The notes below the pieces were generated by a model. It saw only the letters and a program-made list of their open reading frames with translations. It did not search any database and was not told the origin of the DNA. From Pseudomonadota bacterium (GTDB lineage: Bacteria; Pseudomonadota; Gammaproteobacteria; Burkholderiales; Chitinibacteraceae), in assembly GCA_018261735.1 (NCBI GenBank), contig JAGTRM010000036.1, positions 1 through 35,598 on the forward strand: a stretch of DNA of 35,598 nucleotides. The letters run 5' to 3'. This document shows, piece by piece, positions 25,009 to 35,598 of the stretch. How positions within the stretch are numbered: the first letter of the stretch is position 1; each line of letters opens with the position of its first letter. A program made the position numbers and the translations under genes.

Positions 25009-25260
25009 GTGGATGAACTGGAACTGAAGCGCATGGTTTGGCGGTCGCGCCGGGGGCTGCTGGAACTGGATCTGCAACTGGCCGGTTTTGTACGTGATGT
25101 ATTGCCCACGATGGACGCGGACGGACAGACGGTCTACCGCGATCTGTTGCTGGTTTCCGATAACGATTTGCTCGAATACCTGAACGGCAAGACGGTGTGT
25201 CCCGACACCCGGCTTGTTCCGATGATTGAACGTATCCGCGCTTCAAGGCGCACCGATTGA
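25009..25260 (+). CDS. sdhE: FAD assembly factor SdhE
   Basis: An 83-residue protein of the SdhE/YgfY family, which promotes covalent flavinylation of SdhA. The diagnostic RGLLELD (RGxxE motif) is at about residues 15-21. The GTG start is chosen because GGGAG lies seven bases before it and the gap to sdhB is 11 bases. Its position right after sdhB agrees with its role. Confidence 0.92.
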   Translation: MDELELKRMVWRSRRGLLELDLQLAGFVRDVLPTMDADGQTVYRDLLLVSDNDLLEYLNGKTVCPDTRLVPMIERIRASRRTD

Positions 25261-25305
25261 TTAAATTGGGCTGTATCACTGGCAGCCAAACCAAGGAGTC
25301 TGACC

Positions 25306-26604
25306 ATGGATGAAAAAAACCGTACTGTGAATCTGTCCTACAACGAAGGCCAGAACACGATCGATCTGCCAGTGCTGGAAGGCACGCTTGGGCCGGACGT
25401 GGTGGATATTCGCAATTTGGCCAAGACCGGCATGTTCACTTTCGACCCGGGGTATCTCGCCACGGCTTCCTGCGAATCGAAGATCACCTTCATCGACGGC
25501 GATCTGGGCCTGCTGTACTACCGCGGTTACCCGATCGAAGAGCTGGCCGAAGATGCCGATTACCTCGAAACCTGCTATCTGCTGATCTACGGCGAATTGC
25601 CGACGCGTGAACAGAAAGATGAGTTCGTGCGCATCGTGACCCATCACACCATGATTCACGAGCAACTTGCCGCGTTCTTCAAGGGCTTCCGCCGCGACTC
25701 GCACCCGATGGCCATGATGGTCGGGGTGACCGGCGCGATGTCGGCGTTCTATCAGGACAGCATGGATTATTCCAGCAAGGCCAATGACCGGATGGTTGCC
25801 GCTTACCGGCTGATTTCCAAGCTGCCGACCATCGCCGCGATGTGCTACCGCTACACCAACGGCCTGCCGTTCATGTATCCGCGCAATGATCTTTCCTACA
25901 GCGCCAACTTCATGCACATGATGTTTTCCACGCCGTGCGAGACCTACGAACCGAACCCGGTGCTGGTGAAGGCGCTCGACCGCATCCTGATCCTGCATGC
26001 CGATCACGAACAGAATGCCTCGACCTCCACGGTGCGCCTGGCCGGTTCTTCCGGTGCCAACCCGTTTGCCTGCGTGGCCGCCGGTATTGCCTGTCTGTGG
26101 GGCCCGGCACACGGCGGCGCCAACGAGGCGGTGCTGAAGATGCTCGATGAAATCGGCGATGTGGCGCATGTGCCGGCCTTCATGGATGGCGTGAAAAACA
26201 AGACCCACAAGCTGATGGGCTTCGGTCACCGTGTCTACAAGAACATGGATCCGCGTGCCTCGATCATGCGCCGCACCTGCTACGAGGTGCTGGGTGAACT
26301 CGGCCTGCAGGACGATCCCAAGTTCAAGCTGGCGATGGCGCTGGAAAAGATTGCGCTGGAAGACCCGTACTTCATCGAGCGCAAGCTGTATCCGAATGTC
26401 GATTTTTACTCCGGCATCGTGCTTTCCGCGCTGGGTATCCCGGTTTCCATGTTTACCGCCATCTTCGCCATGGCGCGCACCGTGGGCTGGATCAGCCACT
26501 GGAACGAAATGATCTCCGATCCGAACCAGAAGATCGGCCGCCCGCGCCAGCTCTATACCGGCGCACAACGCCGCGATTACGTGCCGATCGACGTGCGCAA
26601 ATAA
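25306..26604 (+). CDS. gltA: Citrate synthase
   Basis: Condenses acetyl-CoA and oxaloacetate, the entry step of the TCA cycle. The 432 residues are of the hexameric type II proteobacterial form. Catalytic residues correspond to E. coli H229, H264, H305 and D362: H234 (ADHEQNAST), H269 ([10 protein letters not shown]), H308 (GFGHRVYKN) and D366 (VDFYSGI). SD CAAGGAG lies nine bases before the ATG. It is 45 bases after sdhE, so probably in the same transcript. Confidence 0.97.
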   Translation: MDEKNRTVNLSYNEGQNTIDLPVLEGTLGPDVVDIRNLAKTGMFTFDPGYLATASCESKITFIDGDLGLLYYRGYPIEELAEDADYLETCYLLIYGELPTREQKDEFVRIVTHHTMIHEQLAAFFKGFRRDSHPMAMMVGVTGAMSAFYQDSMDYSSKANDRMVAAYRLISKLPTIAAMCYRYTNGLPFMYPRNDLSYSANFMHMMFSTPCETYEPNPVLVKALDRILILHADHEQNASTSTVRLAGSSGANPFACVAAGIACLWGPAHGGANEAVLKMLDEIGDVAHVPAFMDGVKNKTHKLMGFGHRVYKNMDPRASIMRRTCYEVLGELGLQDDPKFKLAMALEKIALEDPYFIERKLYPNVDFYSGIVLSALGIPVSMFTAIFAMARTVGWISHWNEMISDPNQKIGRPRQLYTGAQRRDYVPIDVRK

Positions 26605-26679
26605 ACATCCGCCGGATCGCCCGGCTTGACCGGGCGCTTCCCTATAAAAAACTGGAGATACAAAGGAGCAGTGACGGCG

Positions 26680-29490
26680 ATGATGAAAGATTTTGAAACG
26701 AACTCCTACCTGTTCGGCGGCAATGCACCGTTCGTGGAAGAGCTCTACGAGCAATACCTGACCGATCCGGCGCTGGTGGCCAAAGAGTGGCGTGATTACT
26801 TCGACAAGCTGCAACAGGCCACCTCGAACATCGGGCGCGATATTCCCCGTGCGCCGATCGAAGCCTCTTTCCGTGAACTGGCCAAACAACCGCGTACCGC
26901 GCCGCAACGCACGGAAACCACGGATAACACCCGCAAGCAGATCAATCTGCTGCGCCTGATTTCCGCTTATCGCATCCTGGGTTGCCGGCATTCGACAATC
27001 GACCCCTTGCAGCGTATGGATCAGGCGTTGTTGCCAGAACTTGATCCGGCCACGCACGGTTTTACCGATGCCGATATGGCGGTGACCTTCGGCACCAACA
27101 TCACCGGCATGGAACGGGCCACCCTGTCCAAGGTGCTTGGCTTCCTCAAGCAAACCTACAGCGGCAACATCGGCATTGAATACATGCACATCACCGACTC
27201 GGAGCCGAGAAAGTGGGTGCAGGATTGGTTCGAAAGCCGTTGCTCCACACCGGATTTTCCGCAGGAAAAAAAGCTGCGCATTCTCAAGCAAGTCACCGCC
27301 GCAGAAACGCTGGAACAATACCTGCACAAGAAGTACGTCGGCCAGAAGCGCTTTTCGCTCGAAGGCGGCGATTCGCTGATTCCGGCGATGGATTGGCTGG
27401 TGCATGCGGCAACCGAGCAGGGGTTGCATGAACTGGTGATCGGCATGGCGCACCGTGGCCGCCTGAACATGCTGGTCAACATCCTGGGCAAGCAGCCGCG
27501 TGACCTGTTCAGCGAATTTGAAGGCCGCACCAGCACCCAGCTGTCTTCCGGCGATGTGAAATACCACATGGGTTTCTCGTCCGACATCGCCACCGACAGC
27601 GGCCCGATTCACCTGAACCTCGCTTTCAATCCTTCGCACCTGGAAATCGTCAACCCGGTGGTCGAGGGCTCGGTGCGTGCGCGCCAGCAACGGCGCGGCG
27701 ATCGCGTTGGCAACGAAGTGATGGCCGTGCTGATCCACGGCGATGCGGCTTTCATTGGTCTGGGCACCAACCAGGGCACCCTGAACCTGTCGCAAACGCG
27801 CGGCTACCGCACCGGCGGCACACTGCATATCGTGATCAACAACCAGATCGGCTTTACCACGTCCGATCTGCGCGATGCCCGTTCGACCATTTACAGCACC
27901 GATATCGCCAAGATGATCGAAGCGCCGATCTTCCATGTGAATGGCGACGATCCCGAAGCGGTGTGCCTGGTGGTGCAGGCCGCGCTGGAATTCCGCATGA
28001 AGTTCCGCAAGGATGTGGTGGTCGATCTGGTCTGCTTCCGCCGTCACGGCCACAACGAGGCGGACGATCCGTTTGTTACCCAGCCGATGATGTACAAGAA
28101 AATCGCCCAGCATCCGGGCGTGCGGCGCAAGTATGCCGACCGGCTGGTGGCAGAAAACGTGGTCAGCAGCGCCGATGCCGATGCGATGATCGATGCCTAC
28201 CGCGCCGCGCTCGACCGTGGCGAGCATGTCGAGCAGACGGCCCTGACCGAATACCGGCGCATGTTTGCCGTGGATTTCGGCCGCTTCATGGGTACGCACT
28301 GGCGCCATCCGGCCAATACCGCCGTACCGCAAGCCGATCTGATGCGTCTTGCCGACAAGTTCACCCGCGTTCCGGAAGGTTTCAGGCTGCGCGCGAGCGT
28401 GGACAAGGTCGTGGCCGACCGCTGCGAAATGGTTCGCGGTAATCTGCCGATCGACTGGGGCATGGCCGAGCATCTGGCCTATGCCACCTTGCTGACCGAA
28501 GGCTATCCCATCCGCATTTCCGGCGAGGATGCCGGTCGCGGTACCTTCAGCCACCGCCATGCCGTGTTGCACGACCAGAACCGGGAACGCTGGGACCAGG
28601 GCGCTTTCGTGCCGCTGCAGCATCTTTCCGATAACCAGGCCAATTTCCTGGTGATCGATTCGATCCTGAACGAAGAAGCGGTACTGGCCTTTGAATATGG
28701 TTATGCCACTTCGGCGCCGGATGAACTTGTGATCTGGGAGGCGCAATTCGGTGACTTCGCCAATGGTGCGCAGGTCGTGATCGACCAGTTCATCACCTCG
28801 GGCGAAGCCAAGTGGGGCCGGCTCTGCGGGCTGACCATGATGTTGCCGCACGGTTACGACGGCCAGGGGCCGGAACACTCGTCGGCGCGTGTCGAGCGCT
28901 ATCTGCAGATGTGCGCCGAGCACAATATCCAGGTGGTGATGCTGTCCGAAGCCGCGCAGATGTTCCATGTGCTGCGCCGGCAGATGCTGCGGCCCGTGCG
29001 CAAGCCGCTTGTGATCATCATGAGCAAGAAGCTGTTGCGCTACAAGGATTCGATGAGCCCCCTCGATCACTTCACCAAGGGTGGTTTCCGCACCGTGATC
29101 GGCGATCCGGTAGAGCCCGAGGCCCGCAAGGTCAAGCGTGTGATCGTGTGTGCCGGGCAGGTGTATTACGAACTCGCGAATGCCCGCAAGGAGCGCGACA
29201 ACAAGGAAGTGGCCATTGTGCGCCTGGAACAGCTCTATCCGTTCCCGACCGATGAGCTCAAGGCCGAGCTGGAAAAATACCCCAATGCGCGCGAATTGAT
29301 GTGGGTGCAGGAAGAGCCGCGCAACCAGGGGGCATGGAACCAGATCTGGCACCGCTTCCAAAGTCTGCTGAGTTCACGCCAGACCCTGCTGTATGCGGGC
29401 CGGCCTTCCTCGGCATCGCCGGCAGTGGGTTACATGAGCAAACACAACGCACAACTCAAGGCTTTCCTCGACGAAGCCATGAACACCTGA
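26680..29490 (+). CDS. sucA: 2-oxoglutarate dehydrogenase E1 component
   Basis: Thiamine-diphosphate-dependent decarboxylase of the 2-oxoglutarate dehydrogenase complex, 936 residues. N-terminal binding segment SYLFGGNAPFVEELYEQYL, then HRGRLNMLVN, GDAAFIGLGTNQGTLNLSQT, NNQIGFTTS (thiamine/metal region), RRHGHNEADDP, and the transketolase-like half with SGEDAGRGTFSHRHAVLHD and PHGYDGQGPEHSSAR. Start: ATG 26680 with AGGAG 11 bases upstream; GTG 26671 and ATG 26683 are also possible. The 75-base gap to gltA has a small hairpin, CGCCCGG / CCGGGCG. Confidence 0.97.
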   Translation: MMKDFETNSYLFGGNAPFVEELYEQYLTDPALVAKEWRDYFDKLQQATSNIGRDIPRAPIEASFRELAKQPRTAPQRTETTDNTRKQINLLRLISAYRILGCRHSTIDPLQRMDQALLPELDPATHGFTDADMAVTFGTNITGMERATLSKVLGFLKQTYSGNIGIEYMHITDSEPRKWVQDWFESRCSTPDFPQEKKLRILKQVTAAETLEQYLHKKYVGQKRFSLEGGDSLIPAMDWLVHAATEQGLHELVIGMAHRGRLNMLVNILGKQPRDLFSEFEGRTSTQLSSGDVKYHMGFSSDIATDSGPIHLNLAFNPSHLEIVNPVVEGSVRARQQRRGDRVGNEVMAVLIHGDAAFIGLGTNQGTLNLSQTRGYRTGGTLHIVINNQIGFTTSDLRDARSTIYSTDIAKMIEAPIFHVNGDDPEAVCLVVQAALEFRMKFRKDVVVDLVCFRRHGHNEADDPFVTQPMMYKKIAQHPGVRRKYADRLVAENVVSSADADAMIDAYRAALDRGEHVEQTALTEYRRMFAVDFGRFMGTHWRHPANTAVPQADLMRLADKFTRVPEGFRLRASVDKVVADRCEMVRGNLPIDWGMAEHLAYATLLTEGYPIRISGEDAGRGTFSHRHAVLHDQNRERWDQGAFVPLQHLSDNQANFLVIDSILNEEAVLAFEYGYATSAPDELVIWEAQFGDFANGAQVVIDQFITSGEAKWGRLCGLTMMLPHGYDGQGPEHSSARVERYLQMCAEHNIQVVMLSEAAQMFHVLRRQMLRPVRKPLVIIMSKKLLRYKDSMSPLDHFTKGGFRTVIGDPVEPEARKVKRVIVCAGQVYYELANARKERDNKEVAIVRLEQLYPFPTDELKAELEKYPNARELMWVQEEPRNQGAWNQIWHRFQSLLSSRQTLLYAGRPSSASPAVGYMSKHNAQLKAFLDEAMNT

Positions 29491-29539
29491 CGGGAACTGC
29501 AGCCTCCCGAAATAACCCATCAAAACTGGAGAGAGCCAC

Positions 29540-30745
29540 ATGATTATCGAAGTGAAAGTGCCGCAGTTGCCCGAGTCCGTAGCGGAAGCCACTTTGCTGG
29601 AATGGAAGAAAAAAGTCGGTGAAGCGGTTGCACGCGACGAAAACCTGATTGATATCGAAACCGACAAGGTGGTGCTGGAAATCCCGGCGCCGCAAGCCGG
29701 CGTGCTGGTTTCGATCGTTCGCCATCAGGGCGATACTGTCAAAAGCCTGGAACTGATCGCCACCATCGACACCACCGCGGTTGCCAGCGCAGCTGCAGCT
29801 GACAAGGCAGCCCAGCCTGCCGCCTCGGCTGCCGTGGCGGATACGGGCGCATTGGCGATGCCTGCAGCCGTGAAACTGGCGGCCGAAACCGGCGTCGATC
29901 TTGCGCAAGTGCAAGGCAGTGGCCGGGGCGGTCGCGTGCTCAAGGAAGACGTTGCCGCGCATGCGGCAAAATCCGCGGCCTTGGCGGTGCCTGCCGCAGC
30001 GGCTGCACCCGCTGTGCCCGCGGTACAAATGGGCAGCAATGGCGATCGTCCGGAACAGCGCGTGCCAATGAGCCGCCTGCGGCTGCGCGTGGCCGAGCGT
30101 CTGCTGCAATCGCAGTCGGAAAACGCCATGCTCACCACCTTCAATGAAGTGAACATGAAGCCGGTGACCGATCTGCGCAACAAGTACCGCGAGCGTTTCG
30201 AGAAAGAACACGGTGTACGCCTTGGCTTCATGTCTTTCTTCGTGAAGGCCGTGGTGCATGCGCTGCGCAAGTATCCTGTGGTGAATGCCTCGGTGGATGG
30301 CAGCGATATTGTTTATCACGGCTATTACGACATTGGCGTGGCGGTGGGCAGTCCGCGCGGCCTGGTGGTGCCGATCATCCGCAATGCCGACGTCTTGAGC
30401 CTGGCGGACATCGAAAAGCAGATCGCCGATTTCGGCAAGCGCGCGCAAGACGGCAAGCTTGGCGTGCATGAGCTGACTGGTGGTACCTATACCATTTCCA
30501 ATGGCGGTGCCTTTGGTTCGATGATGTCCACACCGATCATCAACCCGCCGCAGTCGGCGATCCTCGGCATGCATGGCATCAAAGACCGTGCAGTGGTGGA
30601 AGACGGCCAGATCGTGATCCGCCCGATGATGTATCTGGCGCAATCCTACGATCACCGCCTGATCGACGGCCGCGAAGCCGTGCTCAGCCTGGTGGCGATC
30701 AAGGAAGCCATTGAAGATCCGACCCGCTTGATTCTGGATCTGTAA
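29540..30745 (+). CDS. sucB: Dihydrolipoyllysine succinyltransferase (E2) of 2-oxoglutarate dehydrogenase
   Basis: A 401-residue core enzyme. An N-terminal lipoyl domain has the modified lysine K43 in [12 protein letters not shown]; an Ala-rich linker and an E3-binding domain ([20 protein letters not shown]) follow. After a second Ala/Pro linker comes the catalytic domain ending with H372 and D376 in [20 protein letters not shown] lies seven bases before the ATG. Also named odhB in betaproteobacteria. Confidence 0.97.
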   Translation: MIIEVKVPQLPESVAEATLLEWKKKVGEAVARDENLIDIETDKVVLEIPAPQAGVLVSIVRHQGDTVKSLELIATIDTTAVASAAAADKAAQPAASAAVADTGALAMPAAVKLAAETGVDLAQVQGSGRGGRVLKEDVAAHAAKSAALAVPAAAAAPAVPAVQMGSNGDRPEQRVPMSRLRLRVAERLLQSQSENAMLTTFNEVNMKPVTDLRNKYRERFEKEHGVRLGFMSFFVKAVVHALRKYPVVNASVDGSDIVYHGYYDIGVAVGSPRGLVVPIIRNADVLSLADIEKQIADFGKRAQDGKLGVHELTGGTYTISNGGAFGSMMSTPIINPPQSAILGMHGIKDRAVVEDGQIVIRPMMYLAQSYDHRLIDGREAVLSLVAIKEAIEDPTRLILDL

Positions 30746-30748
30746 TTG

Positions 30749-30860
30749 GTGAGGAGTGAGGAGCAGGGCGTGAAGTGTACCGCGTCTTGCTCCGGCTCCT
30801 GATTGGTTGAATGGGAGGTCAGTCGGGTTTACCCCTTACACCCGACTCCTCACACCTCAC
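30749..30860. repeat. Nested inverted repeat between sucB and lpdA
   Basis: Outer arms GTGAGGAGTGAGGAG (30749-30763) and CTCCTCACACCTCAC (30846-30860) pair with one mismatch. Inner arms AGTCGGGT (30821-30828) and ACCCGACT (30840-30847) pair perfectly. The element fills almost the whole 126-base gap, and its right arm ends at the SD of lpdA. It looks like a dispersed intergenic repeat. Confidence 0.65.
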
Positions 30861-30871
30861 AGGAAATAAAC

Positions 30872-32305
<1,434 letters not shown>

Positions 32306-32316
32306 GGTGAGAATGT

Positions 32317-32385
32317 CGGGCGGGTTAGACCTTGGGTCGTAACCCGCCAAACTGTTTTCGGCGGGTTGCTGCATTAACCCGCCCT
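32317..32385. repeat. GGCGGGTTA-type palindromic repeat between lpdA and sucC
   Basis: Outer arms GGGCGGGTTA (32318-32327) and TAACCCGCCC (32375-32384) are exact inverses. Inner arms AACCCGCC (32341-32348) and GGCGGGTT (32360-32367) are also exact, so two alternative foldings (two tandem hairpins or one nested stem) are possible. It occupies most of the 100-base gap and ends about 12 bases before the sucC SD. Confidence 0.7.
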
Positions 32386-32405
32386 ACGAATTAAAGGAAA
32401 AAACG

Positions 32406-33572
<1,167 letters not shown>

Positions 33573-33601
33573 CCCCGCACAGATAGAAAGGTTGAACAAC
33601 A

Positions 33602-34486
33602 ATGAGCGTTCTAGTCAATAAAGATACCAAGGTGCTGGTGCAGGGCTTCACCGGCAAGAACGGCACCTTCCATGCCGAACAGGCGCTGAAGGCCGGCACG
33701 CAGGTCGTGGGCGGCGTCACACCGGGCAAGGGCGGCAGCATTCACCTGGGCCTGCCGGTATTCAACACCATGAAGGATGCCGTGCGCGAAACCGGCGCCG
33801 ATGCTTCGGTGATCTATGTGCCGGCACCGTTCGCCAAGGATTCGATCCTGGAAGCGGTGGATTCCGGCGTGAAGCTGGTGGTTTGCATTACCGAAGGCGT
33901 GCCGACGCTCGATATGCTGCAGGTCAAGCGTTACATCGAATCGACTGACGTGCGCCTGATCGGCCCGAACTGCCCCGGTATCATCACCCCGGGCGAATGC
34001 AAGATCGGCATCATGCCCTGGCATATCCACCTGCCGGGCAAGGTCGGCATCGTCAGCCGCTCCGGCACGCTGACTTACGAAGCCGTGGCGCAGACCACCG
34101 CGCTGGGCTTGGGCCAATCCACCTGCATCGGCATCGGCGGCGACCCGATTCCGGGCATGAGCCACATCGATGCGCTCAAGCTGTTCCAGGACGATCCGGA
34201 TACCGAATCGATCATCATGATCGGCGAAATCGGCGGTTCGGCCGAAGAAGAAGCGGCCGAGTTCGTCAAGTCGTATGTGACCAAGCCGGTCGTGGGCTAC
34301 ATCGCCGGCGTGACCGCGCCCAAGGGCAAGCGCATGGGCCATGCCGGCGCGATCATCTCCGGCGGCAAGGGCACGGCGGAAGAGAAATTCCAGGCCTTCG
34401 AGAAAGCCGGCATTGCCTATACCCGCAACCCGGCGGAACTGGGCAAGACGCTGATGGAGTTGTTGAAGTCCAAGGGCCTGCGTTAA
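33602..34486 (+). CDS. sucD: Succinyl-CoA synthetase alpha subunit
   Basis: The 294-residue CoA-binding, phosphohistidine subunit. CoA-binding [16 protein letters not shown] near the N-terminus, [19 protein letters not shown], and the phosphorylated histidine H247 in [14 protein letters not shown] (H246 in E. coli). It lies 29 bases after sucC with GAAAGGTTG as SD, and is the last gene of the TCA island. Confidence 0.97.
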   Translation: MSVLVNKDTKVLVQGFTGKNGTFHAEQALKAGTQVVGGVTPGKGGSIHLGLPVFNTMKDAVRETGADASVIYVPAPFAKDSILEAVDSGVKLVVCITEGVPTLDMLQVKRYIESTDVRLIGPNCPGIITPGECKIGIMPWHIHLPGKVGIVSRSGTLTYEAVAQTTALGLGQSTCIGIGGDPIPGMSHIDALKLFQDDPDTESIIMIGEIGGSAEEEAAEFVKSYVTKPVVGYIAGVTAPKGKRMGHAGAIISGGKGTAEEKFQAFEKAGIAYTRNPAELGKTLMELLKSKGLR

Positions 34487-34518
34487 TACTTTGCTGTCCC
34501 GAAAAGGGCCTTCCTTTG

Positions 34519-34615
34519 GTCGTCATACCGGCGCAGGTGACCGCAGGGCCCGGTATCCAGGTGCAATGTTTGAAAAATCAAAAACCTGGATTCCGGCTTC
34601 CGCCGGAATGACGAC
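34519..34615. repeat. Long imperfect inverted repeat after sucD
   Basis: Ends GTCGTCAT (34519-34526) and ATGACGAC (34608-34615) are exact inverses. Further in, ACCGG...TATCCAGGT and ACCTGGATTCCGG...CCGGAAT pair over most of their length, enclosing an A-rich loop. This is the shape of the widespread GTCATNCCGG...CCGGAATGAC bacterial intergenic repeats. It probably also ends the sucCD transcript; no cleaner terminator is visible in the 215-base gap. Confidence 0.7.
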
Positions 34616-34701
34616 AAGAAGGTTGGTCAGTCTACGGACTTTCCCGAATGTCATCCCTGCAGCATAATCGGACGCATTTTTGACTGAATGAGGTGGCGGT
34701 A

Positions 34702-35472
34702 ATGGTTCCGGCAGAACTGAAACAATTGGCGCAGGAACTTGCTCAAGCCAGCGCCGAAGTCATTCGCGGCTACTACCGCAGCGGTCTGGCGATCGACGAC
34801 AAGTCCGATGCCAGCCCGGTCACGCAAGCCGACCGCGAGGCGGAAATTGCCATGCGCAAGCTCATCGCTGAGCGTCGGCCGCAGGACGGCATCATCGGCG
34901 AGGAGTTCGGGCGCGAGAATGAAGATGCCGAATGGACCTGGGTGCTCGATCCGGTCGATGGCACCAAAGCCTTTATCACCGGACGACCCTTATTCGTGAC
35001 CTTGATCGGCTTGTTGCATCACGGTAAGCCCGTGCTGGGTGTGATCAACCAGCCCGTCACCAACGACTGCTGGCTCGGCGTGGTGGGCGAGGGTACGACA
35101 CTGAATGGCAAGCCGGCGCAGGTTTCGCAGATCGTCGAACTGAACCGCGCGCGCATCGGCTCGACCGGGCCGCAGTATTATGGCGCGGACGGGCTGGCGG
35201 CTTTCAACGCGTTGGCCGCGCAATGCCGCTTTGCTGTGTGGGGCGGCGATGGCTATCAGTTTGGCTTGCTGGCTTCTGGCGGCATGGATATCGCTGTGGA
35301 ATCGGGGATCAAGCTGCACGATTTTGCCGCGCTGGCGCCGGTGGTGATCGGCGCTGGCGGTATCATGACCGACTGGCAAGGCCAGGCGCTCGACAAAAAC
35401 AGCGGCGGCGACGTGGTTGCCGCGGCAACACCCGAACTTCACGCCGCAGCCTTGGAGTGCCTGAACCGATGA
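34702..35472 (+). CDS. hisN: Inositol-monophosphatase family phosphatase, probable histidinol-phosphatase
   Basis: A 256-residue metal-dependent phosphatase. Family metal ligands are in GEEFG (E67/E68) and DPVDGTKAFITG (D83, D86), with a further acidic site near GIKLHDFAALAPVV. The DGTKAFITG form and the GGDGYQFGLLASG stretch are usual in HisN-type members, which dephosphorylate histidinol phosphate, but CysQ or inositol phosphatase activity cannot be excluded. ATG 34702 has GAGGTGG about six bases before it; GTG 34693 is an alternative. The stop overlaps the next gene by ATGA. Confidence 0.8.
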   Translation: MVPAELKQLAQELAQASAEVIRGYYRSGLAIDDKSDASPVTQADREAEIAMRKLIAERRPQDGIIGEEFGRENEDAEWTWVLDPVDGTKAFITGRPLFVTLIGLLHHGKPVLGVINQPVTNDCWLGVVGEGTTLNGKPAQVSQIVELNRARIGSTGPQYYGADGLAAFNALAAQCRFAVWGGDGYQFGLLASGGMDIAVESGIKLHDFAALAPVVIGAGGIMTDWQGQALDKNSGGDVVAAATPELHAAALECLNR

Positions 35473-35598
35473 ATCCGTTGATCTCCGTAGCCGAACTGGC
35501 CGCAATTTCCGATACCAATCTGGTGATCGTCGATTGCCGCCACCAGTTGTCCGATACGGCCTGGGGGCGCAACGCCTATGCCGCCGGGCATATCCCGG
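35469..35598 (+). CDS. Rhodanese-type sulfurtransferase (partial, cut by window end)
   Basis: The first 43 residues are visible: MNPLISVAELAAISDTN, then LVIVDCRHQLSD and AGHIP, the start of a rhodanese domain with its conserved DCR and GHIPG motifs. The active-site cysteine lies beyond the edge. Its ATG overlaps the phosphatase stop (ATGA, 35469-35472), so the two are co-translated. Confidence 0.85.
   Translation, partial: MNPLISVAELAAISDTNLVIVDCRHQLSDTAWGRNAYAAGHIP

Noticed and set aside
25276..29361. A 1361-codon open frame on the minus strand opposite gltA and sucA
   Set aside because: It lies wholly antisense to two certain genes, has no recognisable domain and a His/Gln/Arg-rich composition typical of the reverse strand of GC-rich genes.

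Overview
The window (about 60% GC by eye, Shine-Dalgarno-led genes, many ATGA stop/start overlaps) looks like a chromosomal segment of a betaproteobacterium. The best evidence is the gene order mdh (divergent) / GntR regulator - sdhC-sdhD-sdhA-sdhB-sdhE - gltA - sucA-sucB-lpdA - sucC-sucD, a layout typical of that class, together with a type II secretion system, a B12-dependent ribonucleotide reductase and protein types common there. Genus cannot be read from the sequence alone.

Layout. 1-3900: two type II secretion blocks facing each other across a perfect-stem terminator, namely the probable end of an upstream gene plus gspE (+) and gspL-gspM-gspN (-), the latter linked by two 4-bp ATGA overlaps. 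3900-10000: accessory or housekeeping single genes: a zinc-ribbon protein with an antitoxin-like C-terminal segment, CorA, a small lipoprotein, a patatin-type phospholipase with a small membrane protein behind it, and a lower-GC DUF4236 membrane protein. 10000-16080: a P-loop protein of the cyclic 2,3-diphosphoglycerate synthetase type, a DUF445 (YjiN-like) membrane protein, a CreA-like secreted protein, a zinc alcohol dehydrogenase and an MFS transporter. 16250-19510: class II ribonucleotide reductase nrdJ, whose last codons have been replaced by a 265-bp inverted-repeat element, then a ClpP-fold protease and a DUF2934 protein.

19770-34490 is a nearly complete TCA-cycle island: malate dehydrogenase, succinate dehydrogenase and its flavinylation factor, citrate synthase, the 2-oxoglutarate dehydrogenase complex (E1, E2, E3) and succinyl-CoA synthetase. 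Aconitase, isocitrate dehydrogenase and fumarase are not in the window. A GntR/UTRA regulator stands at the head, with three dyad elements between it and mdh. Two of the gaps inside the island (sucB-lpdA, lpdA-sucC) and the gap after sucD hold palindromic intergenic repeats of three different kinds. The window ends with an inositol-monophosphatase-family phosphatase (probably histidinol-phosphatase) and the start of a rhodanese.

The most unusual item is the insertion in nrdJ. A 2-bp TA duplication, 30-bp terminal inverted repeats with 2 mismatches, and the in-frame coding remnant on the far side allow the pre-insertion gene to be reconstructed. No rRNA, tRNA, CRISPR array, prophage or complete transposase gene was seen.
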